A program made the position numbers and the translations under genes. A DNA stretch of 64,000 bases, from contig NZ_CP014275.1 in NCBI RefSeq assembly GCF_001578105.1, positions 1,860,001-1,924,000 of the forward strand, given 5' to 3'. Each line of letters begins with the position of its first letter. The first letter of the stretch is position 1. The notes beneath the pieces are model-generated. The model saw only the letters and a list, made by a program, of their open reading frames with translations, was not told the origin of the DNA and made no database searches. Of this stretch, positions 27,121-36,362 are shown piece after piece. The stretch comes from Martelella sp. AD-3. Lineage in GTDB: Bacteria; Pseudomonadota; Alphaproteobacteria; Rhizobiales; Rhizobiaceae.

Positions 27121-27756
27121 TCAAAATCCGGAAAAATGGGCCACGTCCCCTATGGAGATTACAGCTCGGTTTTGGAAGAAATCGTCTTGTCTGAGCTGGG
27201 TTATGCTTCCCGGTTTGACAGGGAAAGCAACGAAACCTGCCGCGTCGATAGGGATTCTCATCCACGCCGCGACGACCATGCTTAGCGTAAAGCCGTGCGT
27301 CACGATGATCTGTGTCTGACAGGGACGTCCCACAACTTCATCGACGAAAGGAAACACTCGGTTTGCAACGTCGCGCCGCGTCTCAGCGCCTTCAATGCCG
27401 CAATCGTGATCCAGCCTGTTATCATCTGGTGCCGGGGTGTAACGTGCATCCAGCCATTCTTGGGGTTTGCCACCCGCGACCCCGTAGTTGATTTCACGTA
27501 AGGCTGAGGTCTCCTGCGTTGTCTGACCCATACGGTTGGCGATTGCAGCCGCCGTCTGAGCCGCACGTCTCAGGTCGGAACTGTAAATCTCGACTTCGCC
27601 TGTGCCGATCAGGACTGCAAGGTGCTCTGCGACGGCCTCTGCCTCTTGCAAGCCGCGATGAGTTAAGTCGCTGTCGTGCCAACCCCCAACCTTATTCTCC
27701 AGGTGATGGGTCGCCTCAGTGTGTGTCACCACGAAGATCTCTTTCACGTTAGCCAA
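27121..27756 (-). CDS. Histidine phosphatase superfamily protein with variant catalytic motif
   Basis: This 211-residue phosphoglycerate-mutase-fold protein keeps the second catalytic His (IIVTHGFTLSMV) and the Arg in SSDLRRAAQTA. The canonical RHG motif is replaced by VVTHTEATHH: the nucleophilic His stays, but Arg and Gly are Thr. GGWHDSDLTHRGLQEA follows as in phosphatases. This variant defines a recognisable subgroup, so it may be active with altered phosphate binding. The substrate is unknown. It converges on the acetyltransferase gene with 80 bases between them and ends in AHFSGF. Confidence 0.75.
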   Translation of the reverse strand: MANVKEIFVVTHTEATHHLENKVGGWHDSDLTHRGLQEAEAVAEHLAVLIGTGEVEIYSSDLRRAAQTAAAIANRMGQTTQETSALREINYGVAGGKPQEWLDARYTPAPDDNRLDHDCGIEGAETRRDVANRVFPFVDEVVGRPCQTQIIVTHGFTLSMVVAAWMRIPIDAAGFVAFPVKPGSITQLRQDDFFQNRAVISIGDVAHFSGF

Positions 27757-27859
27757 ACCTTTAAGCCTTTTCGTTCGTACATTTTCGGCCCGTCATAGAT
27801 CGAAGCTGTGGCCCCCCGCAACTTGTCGGCAAGCTGCAAGTTCTTACCCGAAGCCGTCG

Positions 27860-28594
27860 CTACTTGCACATATGATCAGAAAAAGGCGGCATGCTTTTCG
27901 CGCCTTCGCGCGCATCCCGCGATGGCGGCATGCCAACAAAGCGGGTGAAGGCAACACTGAACGCACTGGCCGAACCATAGCCCACCCGTTCAGCTATCTC
28001 CTTGATCCCGCCTTCTTTCCGGCAAAGAAGGTTCTTCGCCAGGGCCATGCGCCAGGACAGCAGATACTCCATCGGCGATAGGCCCACTTCCTTGCGGAAC
28101 CTGTCGAAAAACACCGAACGGGACAGGGCAGCTTCGTTGGCCAGCTGCTCCACCGTCCAATCTTTGTTGGTGTCTTCATGCATGTGGCGGATTGCGGCTG
28201 CCAGCCGTCTGTCCGCAAGGCCGCGCAGCAAACCCGGTGCCGCCAAATTGTCAGATGCTGAACGCAAGGCCTCGATCAGCAGAACCTGAAGCAATCGTTC
28301 CAGAACCATGGCGCGTGCAGGTTTGTCGTCCAACGCCTCGCTTCGGATCAGTTCGACGATTCTGGCCAGTCGCTTCTGGCCGCGCACGTGAATAAGCCCG
28401 GGCAACAGGGCGACCAGCAAAGCCGCATCCGGCGATCCGAAGGCCAGCCGGCCGATCAGAGCGCGCATATTGGGCGGACCATCCGGATCGCCATGGCGCG
28501 CATACAGGGTGAAGGGGGTTTCCCCGAGGCTTATGCCGGTTTTGCTCAGGGTGTCGTTGCCCAAATGCAGCATCCGGATGCCCCCAGGACGCAA
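27860..28594 (-). CDS. AraC-family regulator, sensor domain probably truncated
   Basis: The 245-codon frame from TTG 28594 encodes an AraC-type protein. It has the tail of a cupin-like sensor (SLGETPFTLYARHGDPDGPPN then HVRGQKRLARIVELI) and a C-terminal double helix-turn-helix (about 143-235: WTVEQLANEAALSRSVFFDRF and IKEIAERVGYGSASAFSVAF). Relatives with this sensor are usually about 300 residues. Here a TGA lies immediately before the TTG, and a repeat copy begins 195 bases further upstream. The first 60 or so sensor residues are therefore missing or frameshifted. It may regulate a neighbour or be decaying. Confidence 0.65.
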   Translation of the reverse strand: MRPGGIRMLHLGNDTLSKTGISLGETPFTLYARHGDPDGPPNMRALIGRLAFGSPDAALLVALLPGLIHVRGQKRLARIVELIRSEALDDKPARAMVLERLLQVLLIEALRSASDNLAAPGLLRGLADRRLAAAIRHMHEDTNKDWTVEQLANEAALSRSVFFDRFRKEVGLSPMEYLLSWRMALAKNLLCRKEGGIKEIAERVGYGSASAFSVAFTRFVGMPPSRDAREGAKSMPPFSDHMCK

Positions 28595-28939
28595 TCATCC
28601 GATGTCGCGGAGGCCGTGTGGCGGGCAGCGACCGATCCGTCATGCCCAATGCGTCTTGCCGCAGGCGCCGACGCTGTCGCGCTGGCCGGCTGAGCGAACC
28701 CTACGCCCGCACCGCTGCCACGATCCGAGCCGTCGCCAGTTTGAGGCGGCGGCTCCCCGAGTTCCATTCGATGGCTGTTTTGGCGGCGCCTTCCGGACCG
28801 GCTGAAACGGGGCCGCTTTCGGATCGTCGGGTCCCGGAGGTTGAGGATGAAATACCTGCCATGGGCGCGGGCGGTCTCCATGACCGCTTCCGACCCCATC
28901 AATGTCGTCCCGCGCTTCCCGACATCTGCCCGGAAGCGG
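28595..28939. other. Gap holding disrupted AraC upstream sequence and a repeat copy
   Basis: These 345 bases contain possible remnants of the AraC sensor region in shifted frames (for example SDDCVLGASG on the minus strand) and the second long repeat copy at 28789-28894. No intact gene is supported. Confidence 0.5.
28789..28894. repeat. Dispersed accessory repeat, long direct copy B
   Basis: This is the same-orientation partner of 26318-26423 and carries the core CCGGCTGAAACGGGGCCGCT. Together the copies flank 2.4 kb with the acetyltransferase, phosphatase and AraC genes, which could be lost or duplicated by recombination between them. Confidence 0.8.
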
Positions 28940-29548
28940 TCATTGGCTGCCTGGTGATATTTCGAGCCTGATGCCAGTGCATCGATCCCCGTTCGTTGGG
29001 TGGTAGTCGACGGAACAGGCAGTGACGACAAGGAGGAGATCCTTGTCCGCATGCAAGAGTACGTTCCCGCCTGGCGGGTTGTCCGAGGCAAGCACCTCCA
29101 GCCGTCCGTCCGCCTGAGGCTCGGATCGCTGGAACAAGTTCACCGGATCAGGGAAGATCGGCACGTCGATTCTGGCGCTCCGAAGCTCTGTCAGCAGATT
29201 GTCCCGGCAATTCGGATGGTTCGGATAGCCCGCCCGATCGTAGAGGCGATGGTTGCAGGCCGGGAACAGCATGTCGTGTGGACAGGGCGAGTTGTCCTCC
29301 ACGAGGGTCAAAAGCACCACGGCCTGTTCGCTGTAGAAGCTCTCGCCCACCGTTGGGAACAGACGCTCGGTGATGTCGCGGGTCTGTGAGACACTGAGCC
29401 AGTCAACGATCCCACCGTCCACGGCGAACGCCCACAGGTCCGCCACCTGTTGGCCTTCCAGATCGATGACACGGACGGTCTCGCCCGTGAATAGGCGAAC
29501 GCTACCACCCGACTGTGGTGCGATATCGACATGGCGACGCGCTGGCAT
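28940..29548 (-). CDS. DUF1989 (urea carboxylase-associated family) protein
   Basis: This 202-residue protein matches the DUF1989 domain. It opens GGSVRLFTGETVRVIDLEGQQVADLWAF, then has the Cys/His-rich HDMLFPACNHRLYD and ends with VTACSVDYHPTNGDRCTGIRLEI. In other bacteria such proteins lie beside urea carboxylase or aminomethyltransferase-like genes; their activity is not established. No such partner is present here, so it is an orphan. It starts at ATG 29548. It could be a metal-dependent enzyme, given the conserved Cys and His positions. Confidence 0.75.
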   Translation of the reverse strand: MPARRHVDIAPQSGGSVRLFTGETVRVIDLEGQQVADLWAFAVDGGIVDWLSVSQTRDITERLFPTVGESFYSEQAVVLLTLVEDNSPCPHDMLFPACNHRLYDRAGYPNHPNCRDNLLTELRSARIDVPIFPDPVNLFQRSEPQADGRLEVLASDNPPGGNVLLHADKDLLLVVTACSVDYHPTNGDRCTGIRLEISPGSQ

Positions 29549-29975
29549 GGAGCTTTCCTATCTCAAAGGCCCCCTTCTAACGTAGACCCCGACCAAAAAC
29601 GACCCCCATCTGGTTGTTCAGCTTGGCTTGCCCGCAGTCCGAAACCCGTTCTTCGAAAGGCATCCGGATATCGGCTTGAACGGGGCCTGCAGCGGACTGG
29701 CGGCTGTAGGCGTATTCGTGCCGAGATGAACCCGACCGCCGTCGGAGGGCCGGAGCCTTGACCCATACAGCCGGAAAGCACTCGCTCCTCCCATGCTGAC
29801 CTGCTGTCCGTTTGATAATTAGGAAGATAGCTGACTAATTTGTGCGACCATAGGCAATGTCGGCTTACGGGAAACAAAAGTGTCAATCGACCGTCCGGAA
29901 TGGGGGCGCGTTGCTGTCTGCCATTTCCCAGGCCGTCAGCAGCGATGCGTCCGTGGCATCACGCCTTGGCACGGG
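29549..29975. other. Gene-free gap
   Basis: No coding frame with family resemblance was found in these 427 bases. It should include the promoter of the DUF1989 gene (minus strand). Short frames on both strands overlap each other. Confidence 0.45.
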
Positions 29976-30278
29976 TCAGTCGTCAGCAAGGTCTCGTTCA
30001 TTCGAGGCGTCGTACTTTCGAATGTCGCCTTGTGATCGTCCGCTCCAACGCGCGATGAATTCCGTCGTATCTTCAGCCGCAAGATGAGCCATGAGCGCGG
30101 CCTGGTCAGCCCAACGTTCTGCGATCAGCAATCGGCCGGCGCGAGGATCATCCACCGCCGCATCATAGGAGATGTTGCCCACTCGCTGACGCGTGGCAAT
30201 TGCCAGTGCGTTCAGATCAGCGACGAAATCCGCGAGATCAGCGGCATCGACATGCATGTATCCGGTTACAATCAGCAT
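29976..30278 (-). CDS. Antibiotic biosynthesis monooxygenase-like (ABM) domain protein
   Basis: This 100-residue dimeric ferredoxin-like ABM-domain protein begins MLIVTGYMHVDAADLADFV and contains the segment RLLIAERWADQAALMAHLA. ABM proteins include quinol and polyketide monooxygenases as well as detoxification proteins. I chose the ATG at 30278 because it begins the domain; an upstream extension to 30413 would be unrelated sequence overlapping the preceding gene. It lies 58 bases after the oxidoreductase gene on the same strand, and the pair probably forms one LysR-controlled unit for redox stress or quinone metabolism. Confidence 0.8.
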   Translation of the reverse strand: MLIVTGYMHVDAADLADFVADLNALAIATRQRVGNISYDAAVDDPRAGRLLIAERWADQAALMAHLAAEDTTEFIARWSGRSQGDIRKYDASNERDLADD

Positions 30279-30336
30279 TTCGGTCTTCCTCTGGAAAAAG
30301 ATCCCCTGAACTGTCATGGTCCAGGGGAGGCATGAG

Positions 30337-31353
30337 TTAGTTGGCCAAAAGAACGATCTTGCCCTGGATGCTTCCCCTTGAGGCTCGCTCATGCGCGGCC
30401 GCAGCCTCGGCAAGCGGAAATTGGCTGTCGATCACGATACGGACCGTTCCCTCGTCAAGAAGACGGCCAGCTTCTGCCAATTGAGCACCATTGGAGCGAA
30501 CCTGCGTGGAGGACACTTTGACGCCGAGCCTTTCCGCTTCTTCCTGTCCGGTAAAGCCGAGAGGGTTCACCAGATAGAGGGCACCTCCCTTCCTGAGGAC
30601 CTTGAGGAATCGCTCCATGTCGGGGCCTCCAACCGCGTCGATCACCAGATCCACATCCTGCGCGGCTGTCTCAGCGTCCTGTTTCGTGTAGTCGATCACG
30701 ACATCGGCGCCGAGATCGCGCAGCAAATTCATGTGCTTGCCGGAGGCAACCGCAATGACGTGAGCGCCCTTCCACTTTGCCACCTGCACCGCCAGGTGGC
30801 CTACCCCTCCTCCGGCACCATTGACCAGCACCGTCTTGCCTTCGAGCGCCACCGGCGCATGAGCCAAGTCCTGGAAGGGGTTTGGGGCATCGTGGCCAAG
30901 CTCGACGAGGAACTGCCAGGCCGTCAGAAGCGACATCGGCGCGCCGGCCGCATGGGCATGATTGATGCCGGCCGGCTTCAGCGCCAGATCCGAGGCCGGG
31001 ACATTGACAAAGTCGGCATATGCGCCGCTGCCGGTCATCAAATCATGCGGGAACCGCACCATCGCGTAGACTTCGTCACCGACTTGGAAATCCGATACGC
31101 CTTCGCCAACTGCATCGACCACACCGGAAATGTCTGTCCCAAGAATGAGCGGGAAGTCCGGGCTGGGGTGCCATTCGGGAGGAAGCGCCCGGTAGCCGTC
31201 TCTCAGATAGAGATCCGGCGGATTGAGACTTGCCGCATGCACGCGGACAATCAGTTCACCCGCCCCGGCCACTGGTTTCGGCGCCTCCTCGTAGCGCAGT
31301 ACCTCGGGGGCTCCAAATTCATGCAGTCGGACTGCGTTCATGATCTCGGTCAT
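30337..31353 (-). CDS. NADP-dependent quinone-oxidoreductase-type MDR protein
   Basis: This 338-residue zinc-independent medium-chain dehydrogenase/reductase begins MNAVRLHEFGAPEVLRYEE. Its NADPH-binding motif is VLVNGAGGGVGHLAVQVAKWKG (about residues 172-193). The zinc-site cysteines are absent, as in quinone oxidoreductases. It should reduce quinones or enones using NADPH. It starts at 31353; an ATG five codons later (MNAVRL) is also usable. A LysR gene is divergent 91 bases away and is the likely regulator. Confidence 0.88.
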   Translation of the reverse strand: MTEIMNAVRLHEFGAPEVLRYEEAPKPVAGAGELIVRVHAASLNPPDLYLRDGYRALPPEWHPSPDFPLILGTDISGVVDAVGEGVSDFQVGDEVYAMVRFPHDLMTGSGAYADFVNVPASDLALKPAGINHAHAAGAPMSLLTAWQFLVELGHDAPNPFQDLAHAPVALEGKTVLVNGAGGGVGHLAVQVAKWKGAHVIAVASGKHMNLLRDLGADVVIDYTKQDAETAAQDVDLVIDAVGGPDMERFLKVLRKGGALYLVNPLGFTGQEEAERLGVKVSSTQVRSNGAQLAEAGRLLDEGTVRIVIDSQFPLAEAAAAHERASRGSIQGKIVLLAN

Positions 31354-31444
31354 CGAAACCTTCCTTTGTTATTGTTGCCGTTGACCGAATGTAAGTGTGT
31401 GCCATGAGATTGATAATGATGCTCAAAGTCGCTTTAATAGTGCC
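31354..31444. promoter_or_regulatory. Divergent promoter region between oxidoreductase and LysR genes
   Basis: These 91 bases separate divergent starts and are A+T-richer than their flanks (ATTGATAATGATGCTCAAAG). In LysR systems the regulator binds such a region at T-N11-A sites. No exact operator can be fixed by eye. Confidence 0.5.
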
Positions 31445-32347
31445 ATGAAGGAACAAACTGGACTTGAACGACTGACCGGCCTTATCGCCTTTGCCCGTGC
31501 TGGTTCTCTGGGAAGTTATACCGCTGCCTCGCGGTCGCTCGGGATCTCGCCTTCGGCGGTCAGCAAGAGCGTGCAGCGTCTGGAGCGGCAGCTGGGTGTC
31601 TCGCTCTTTACCCGAACCACCCGTTCCCTCACTCTCACCGATGAGGGCCGCGACCTGTACGAGCGCGCACTGAAACTGTTGCGCGATGCCGAGGAGATCG
31701 AACAGGCGGCAAAGGCAGCGCGGTCGGACCCTGCCGGCACATTGCGACTTGCCACTTCCCTTCCGATCGGACTGCATGTGATCGCGCCGGTGCTGCCACG
31801 TTTTCGCGCGCTGCATCCAAAGGTGTCCATCGACCTCAGGCTGAGCGATCACCGGATCGACCTGATTGAAGAAGGGATCGACCTCGCAGTGCGGATCGGA
31901 GACCTTCCCGATTCGGGCCTCCTCTCACGGAAACTGTCGGCGCATCGCCTTTGCTGCTATGCCGCGCCGGATTATCTGGCCCAAGCAGGCGTGCCATCGC
32001 ATCCCGATGACCTTCACGATCATCAGACGGTCAATCTGCGCTATCAAAACAGCGGGCAACTGTTCCGCTGGCCTTTTCGCGTCGGCGAGCGGGAAATTGA
32101 GGTCGTGCCGTCGTCTCCGATCGTGGTCGATGCGAGCGAAGCCGTCCTCGCGACCGTCTCAGCCGGAGCCGGCATCGGCATGGCGACCAGCTTCATGGCC
32201 ACGCCTTGGGTCAAGCGCGGTGAGTTGGTTCCCGTCTTGTCCGACTACTCGGTCGAGCGTCACAACATCACGGCGGTCTGGCCGGAGAGCCGGCGATCCA
32301 ATCCTGCAGTCCGCGCATTTCTGAATACCCTATTGGAAGGCCAATAG
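31445..32347 (+). CDS. LysR-family transcriptional regulator
   Basis: This 300-residue LysR protein has an N-terminal winged helix (about 10-65: [24 protein letters not shown]) and a periplasmic-binding-like effector domain. It resembles regulators that control quinone reductase or oxidoreductase genes. I chose ATG 31445 because the helix-turn-helix then sits at the usual distance from the N-terminus; an in-frame start at 31397 would add 16 residues. It is divergent from the MDR oxidoreductase. Confidence 0.9.
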   Translation: MKEQTGLERLTGLIAFARAGSLGSYTAASRSLGISPSAVSKSVQRLERQLGVSLFTRTTRSLTLTDEGRDLYERALKLLRDAEEIEQAAKAARSDPAGTLRLATSLPIGLHVIAPVLPRFRALHPKVSIDLRLSDHRIDLIEEGIDLAVRIGDLPDSGLLSRKLSAHRLCCYAAPDYLAQAGVPSHPDDLHDHQTVNLRYQNSGQLFRWPFRVGEREIEVVPSSPIVVDASEAVLATVSAGAGIGMATSFMATPWVKRGELVPVLSDYSVERHNITAVWPESRRSNPAVRAFLNTLLEGQ

Positions 32348-32431
32348 GCTCTGCGTTGACGCATAGAGGTCCAATGTCCGCTTTCAGGACTTGGCACCTG
32401 AAGCCCCGAACGTCTGATTTGGGGGCTCCTT

Positions 32432-32455
32432 GCGGACCGGCAGAAAAGGGGCCGG
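32432..32455. repeat. Dispersed accessory repeat, short copy
   Basis: The core GGACCGGCAGAAAAGGGGCC lies in the gap between the LysR gene and the convergent GGDEF-EAL gene. It matches the cores at 34954-35089 and 47790-47925 with one or two changes. Boundaries are approximate. Confidence 0.55.
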
Positions 32456-32564
32456 CCTGTCTGGTTTTGGAGAATGATAAGCGGCAAGCTGGCATTTTTC
32501 CGCAGCTATCCTAAGCGCATCGGCGGTTTAATGCCCGCACAGAAACTGAAAATGGTGCGGGAGT

Positions 32565-34517
32565 CTACAGAGAAGAACCCTTAAAAACGGGAGGATTACC
32601 GGATAGGAAGCCTTCAAGGTCTTGTTCTGACATCGGAGGTGAGAATAGAAAGCCTTGGATGATTGTGCCGCCGAGCTTCTCCAGTGCCGCCAACTCTTCC
32701 TTGGTCTCAACACCTTCAATAATGCAATCCAGTTCCATATCGTGGCCGAGCGCCAGAAGCGATTTGACGATCTTGTAGCTCGCGGGTTTCTTGTGAAGAT
32801 CAGTTACGAAGCTCCGGTCAATTTTGATTTTGGTAAGCGGCAAGGAATGCAGTCGCGAAAGGCTGGAATAACCGGTACCAAAGTCGTCAAGCGAGATGCC
32901 GCAGCCCAGTAGGTTGAGCGTCTCAATCGATTGTTTCATCTGCTCGAAGTCGTGCATAAAGGCCGTTTCTGTGATTTCCAGATCCAGGCGGCGCGCATCG
33001 AAGCCGCTGCCCTTGATGATGCCCACCAATGCAAGGACGCCATCATGGGAGTTCAAATCATGCACGGATAGATTGAAGGAAAGACGGATATCGTTGTGCC
33101 ATTTTTTTGCGACTACCAGTGCATGTCGCAGCAAATGCTCTGTTAGGAAGCCGCTGAGGCCAGCGCGTTCTGCAATAGGAAAGAACAGAGCTGGAGAGAT
33201 CTGACCCAGTATTGGATTGTTCCAGCGAGCCAATGCTTCAAACCCCAAGACGCGTTGCGTTCGGATATTAATGATAGGCTGGAAGACCACAGAGAGTTCA
33301 TCTGCAAGATTTGCCAGCTTGAGCGCTTGTTCGATGCGCGAGTCATCATTGATCCGACTTTCATGCTCTGCACTGAACAGGACAGCTGCGCCTCGCCTAT
33401 TCCGTTTTGCATGGTAAAGCGCGTAATCTGCGCGGTCGAACAGTTGTTCCTTGGTCGAAGCGATGTCAGGATAAACGGCGATACCCATGGACGCCGATAT
33501 CCTTACCGTCGCTTCGGGCAAAATGAACGGAACAAGCAGTCGTTCCAGCAGCTTGTTGGAATTGACAACAAGGAGGTCGTCTTCGGCTGCTTCCATCACA
33601 ATAATGGCAAACTCATCTCCGCCAAGACGGTATAAACGGTAGTTGGGTGGTAGTGTCGATAATCTCGCCGCCACTTCGATCAGCAGATTGTCACCAACTG
33701 AATGGCCGTAGATATCGTTGACAGGCTTGAATCCATCCAGATCCATCACACCAAGTGCCAATCGTGTTCCGTTTTCTTTCGCGGCCTCGATGCTGGTGGG
33801 CAAATGAGCAAAAAACGCACGGCGGTTGGCAAGATTGGTAAGACTGTCAAGATTTGCCAGACGCAGGTTCTCTTTGCTGAGGGCTTGCGTTTGTTGTTGC
33901 CCTATTATCATTTTCTCAAAGTTTCGGTAATTTGTCATGAGAATGACCAGCATTACGACGCAAACAAGGGCGACGTTGATAGATATAGCGATAAAGACGG
34001 GCTGCCCAACCGACGAAAAGAAGGCCACAAATGTCCCATTCACAATGCCCGTCACTAAGAGTGCGGCGGACCGCAGATGGGTCAGGCAGAAGATGCAGGA
34101 GATGACCGTGATCGCCATATAAAAGGCGACATGTGACTGGGCATAGGGATCGCCATAGGGGAACAGCGAGAGAGCCCAAGCGGAGAACGTGATAGCCAGA
34201 ATGGCGGCGATGCGGTTGGTTTGTTTCAGAGCGGCTTGCGCGGCTTCAAGACTTGGATATGTGTTCCTCACTTTCCACCAGAACACAATACGGGTGCCAG
34301 CAGTCACGGTGAACGCTGTTGGTATCAGCATCGTCAGCCAAATTGGTGCTTCAGCCATATGTGTGATAGCAAGCGCCCAGGTGTTGGCAATGAGTATCAG
34401 GTACATCATGGGCATTTGGCGGGCGAACGATTGGTATTGAGCTTGGAGAAGCTCAGGATTATCGGATCGAACCGCCATAAACCGGCTGGCCTTATCCCAG
34501 TATTTTTTTATCGTCAT
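32565..34517 (-). CDS. Membrane-bound GGDEF-EAL c-di-GMP protein
   Basis: This protein of about 650 residues has some six N-terminal hydrophobic segments (about residues 35-195) forming a membrane sensor, then a short linker. A GGDEF domain follows, with an intact GGDEF (about 299-303) and MDLDGFKPVNDIYGH. The EAL domain has EAL at about 427-429 with DDFGTGYSSL and KIDRSF. Both activities look possible. I prefer ATG 34517, preceded by AGGCGG, to the GTG at 34547. G+C is visibly lower than in the core genes, which suggests horizontal acquisition. No partner gene is adjacent. Confidence 0.87.
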   Translation of the reverse strand: MTIKKYWDKASRFMAVRSDNPELLQAQYQSFARQMPMMYLILIANTWALAITHMAEAPIWLTMLIPTAFTVTAGTRIVFWWKVRNTYPSLEAAQAALKQTNRIAAILAITFSAWALSLFPYGDPYAQSHVAFYMAITVISCIFCLTHLRSAALLVTGIVNGTFVAFFSSVGQPVFIAISINVALVCVVMLVILMTNYRNFEKMIIGQQQTQALSKENLRLANLDSLTNLANRRAFFAHLPTSIEAAKENGTRLALGVMDLDGFKPVNDIYGHSVGDNLLIEVAARLSTLPPNYRLYRLGGDEFAIIVMEAAEDDLLVVNSNKLLERLLVPFILPEATVRISASMGIAVYPDIASTKEQLFDRADYALYHAKRNRRGAAVLFSAEHESRINDDSRIEQALKLANLADELSVVFQPIINIRTQRVLGFEALARWNNPILGQISPALFFPIAERAGLSGFLTEHLLRHALVVAKKWHNDIRLSFNLSVHDLNSHDGVLALVGIIKGSGFDARRLDLEITETAFMHDFEQMKQSIETLNLLGCGISLDDFGTGYSSLSRLHSLPLTKIKIDRSFVTDLHKKPASYKIVKSLLALGHDMELDCIIEGVETKEELAALEKLGGTIIQGFLFSPPMSEQDLEGFLSGNPPVFKGSSL

Positions 34518-35201
34518 TGCAGTGTTCCGCCTGATCGAGCTCCACACAATTGTCCAGTCGTTTCATGAGTTATGGTGCTCGACTTCAAAAATATAATACG
34601 CCCGTCTTAGAACGTATCTGCAAAACGCATTTGTCAAAGTTATGCGGCGTCATTCCGGCGCCTTATACTAAATATACATTTTAAATAATTCTACAACTGA
34701 CCGGCTCCCCCGAAACGCACCGGGCGACCGCCTACAGTCCAAGGACATTCTTGTGCTGAACCCCAGCGAAGTGATCAGGGTGCGAATTGAAGAGTTCTGC
34801 TAGAAATGGGCTGGTTTGAAGGTGCATCTGCACATAGCAGTATAGCATCGCTACGATCCGACCTTGGTCGGCTCGGACCTCCCGTTCGCCTGCTGCTCAT
34901 CTTTGCTGTGCAGCGTCCCCAAACCGCCCTCAACGGTCATTCGCACATCGTGCAATGAACGGCAGCTTTGCGTGTCGGGTCAGCAATCTCTGAACGACCG
35001 AAATGGGCGTGCACTGCCGACCGGCAGAAACGGGGCCGCTGCCTGATCGTCCGGTTATGGAAGATCCAGTGGCAAAAATGCCGTTCATTAGTCGTCACCC
35101 GCGCAACAAAACTGAGCCGCGGTGGGAGAGCCTTATGAAATGCGTTTCTTTGCTTCATCAATATCTTGGTTTCGCTACGGGTGCGGAAGCCTTTCAGATA
35201 C
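34518..35201. other. Gene-free gap with a repeat element
   Basis: No gene is supported in these 684 bases. The left half is A+T-rich and should hold the promoter of the minus-strand GGDEF-EAL gene. The right half holds an inverted-repeat-bounded copy of the dispersed repeat (34954-35089). Confidence 0.5.
34954..35089. repeat. Dispersed accessory repeat bounded by 11-bp inverted repeats
   Basis: AATGAACGGCA at 34954-34964 and TGCCGTTCATT at 35079-35089 are perfect inverted repeats enclosing 114 bases. Inside lies the core CCGACCGGCAGAAACGGGGC. This is the best-defined copy of the family and suggests a small mobile-like or palindromic unit. Confidence 0.6.
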
Positions 35202-36362
35202 TCAGGAGGTCGGATAGGGATCCTTGAAGACGTGCTGGATGGCGACTGCGGCGGCACCTGCCGTCCAGTAGAAGCTGGTATCGTCCGGCACGATGCGCGG
35301 GCCCTGTTCGCGGTAGTAGAAATGATCGAGCGCGGCCTGCATCGGCACGAGAAAGGCCTCGCCGAATGCCGTGCTTTCGCCGCCAAGAACGATTAGCTCG
35401 GGATCGACGACGGTAACCCAGTTGGCAAGATATTGACCGATGACGGCGCCGGCCTCTGCAACGAGCGCCTGCGCTTCCTGATCGGCATTCTGCAACGCCT
35501 CGCAAAGCGAGGACTTGCCGCCCTCTTTGCTCCAGCGCTCCTCGAGTGCCGTTGCGGCGTAGAAGGTCTGGAGGCAGCCGCGCCGGCCGCATTCGCAGAA
35601 CGGCCCGCCGTCTTGATGAAAAACATGCCCCACCTTGCCCGCGTTTCCCAGGTTGCCACGCCAGACCTGACCATCGATGATCGAGGCGCAGCCAATTCCC
35701 TCGCCAACGGCCAGTGCGCAGAAAGATCCCAGGTTCTGTCCGATCCCGAACAGTGCGTGCGCGAGGCCGTAGGCCAGGGTGTCGTCTTCGATGAACACCG
35801 GAAGGTTGAGCGCTTCACGCATCATCGGACCAATCGGAACATCGTTCCAGCCGAGGCGATGCGAGCGGATACAGATACCCTTGTCTGGATCGACTCTTGC
35901 GGGGAGGCTGAGACCGACGCCGAGGATCGGACGTTTCGGTCCATTCTGGCGGCTGACGACTTCATCGACAATCTGTCGCGCGTGGGCGACAACCGTGGCC
36001 GGGTTCCCGTCAGGAAGATCAATGGAGAGCCTGTCCAGCGATCCCATGGCAATATCGGTCAGAAGACAGTCGAGACGCCGACTGCTGATCTTGAGTCCGA
36101 TCGCCAGATGCCCGTTCTCATTCAGCCTGAGCGGGACCGGGCGACGGCCCGACCGGCTATCACGGGGTTTTTCTTCGACAAGATAACCTTCGTCGAGAAG
36201 TTCGCGGATCACAAAGCCGACGACTGCGGCCGAAAGGCCCGTCTGCGCCGCGATGTCCGCGCGGCTGAGGCCATCGGACCGGCGTATGATGTTCAAAATC
36301 ATCTGCCTGTTGATTGCCCGCCCGGTTTTCTGGTCGATTTTCTGCGTCTCGCGGCGGTTCAT
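35202..36362 (-). CDS. ROK-family transcriptional regulator
   Basis: This 386-residue ROK protein has an N-terminal winged helix (about 20-70: LSRADIAAQTGLSAAVVGFV) and a sugar-kinase-like domain. The zinc motif is CECGRRGC (in GPFCECGRRGCLQTF). ROK regulators are usually repressors of sugar uptake and degradation genes that respond to the sugar or its phosphate. It lies 107 bases downstream of the GH42 gene and on the same strand as the sugar ABC operon, so it probably controls that operon. Confidence 0.88.
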   Translation of the reverse strand: MNRRETQKIDQKTGRAINRQMILNIIRRSDGLSRADIAAQTGLSAAVVGFVIRELLDEGYLVEEKPRDSRSGRRPVPLRLNENGHLAIGLKISSRRLDCLLTDIAMGSLDRLSIDLPDGNPATVVAHARQIVDEVVSRQNGPKRPILGVGLSLPARVDPDKGICIRSHRLGWNDVPIGPMMREALNLPVFIEDDTLAYGLAHALFGIGQNLGSFCALAVGEGIGCASIIDGQVWRGNLGNAGKVGHVFHQDGGPFCECGRRGCLQTFYAATALEERWSKEGGKSSLCEALQNADQEAQALVAEAGAVIGQYLANWVTVVDPELIVLGGESTAFGEAFLVPMQAALDHFYYREQGPRIVPDDTSFYWTAGAAAVAIQHVFKDPYPTS

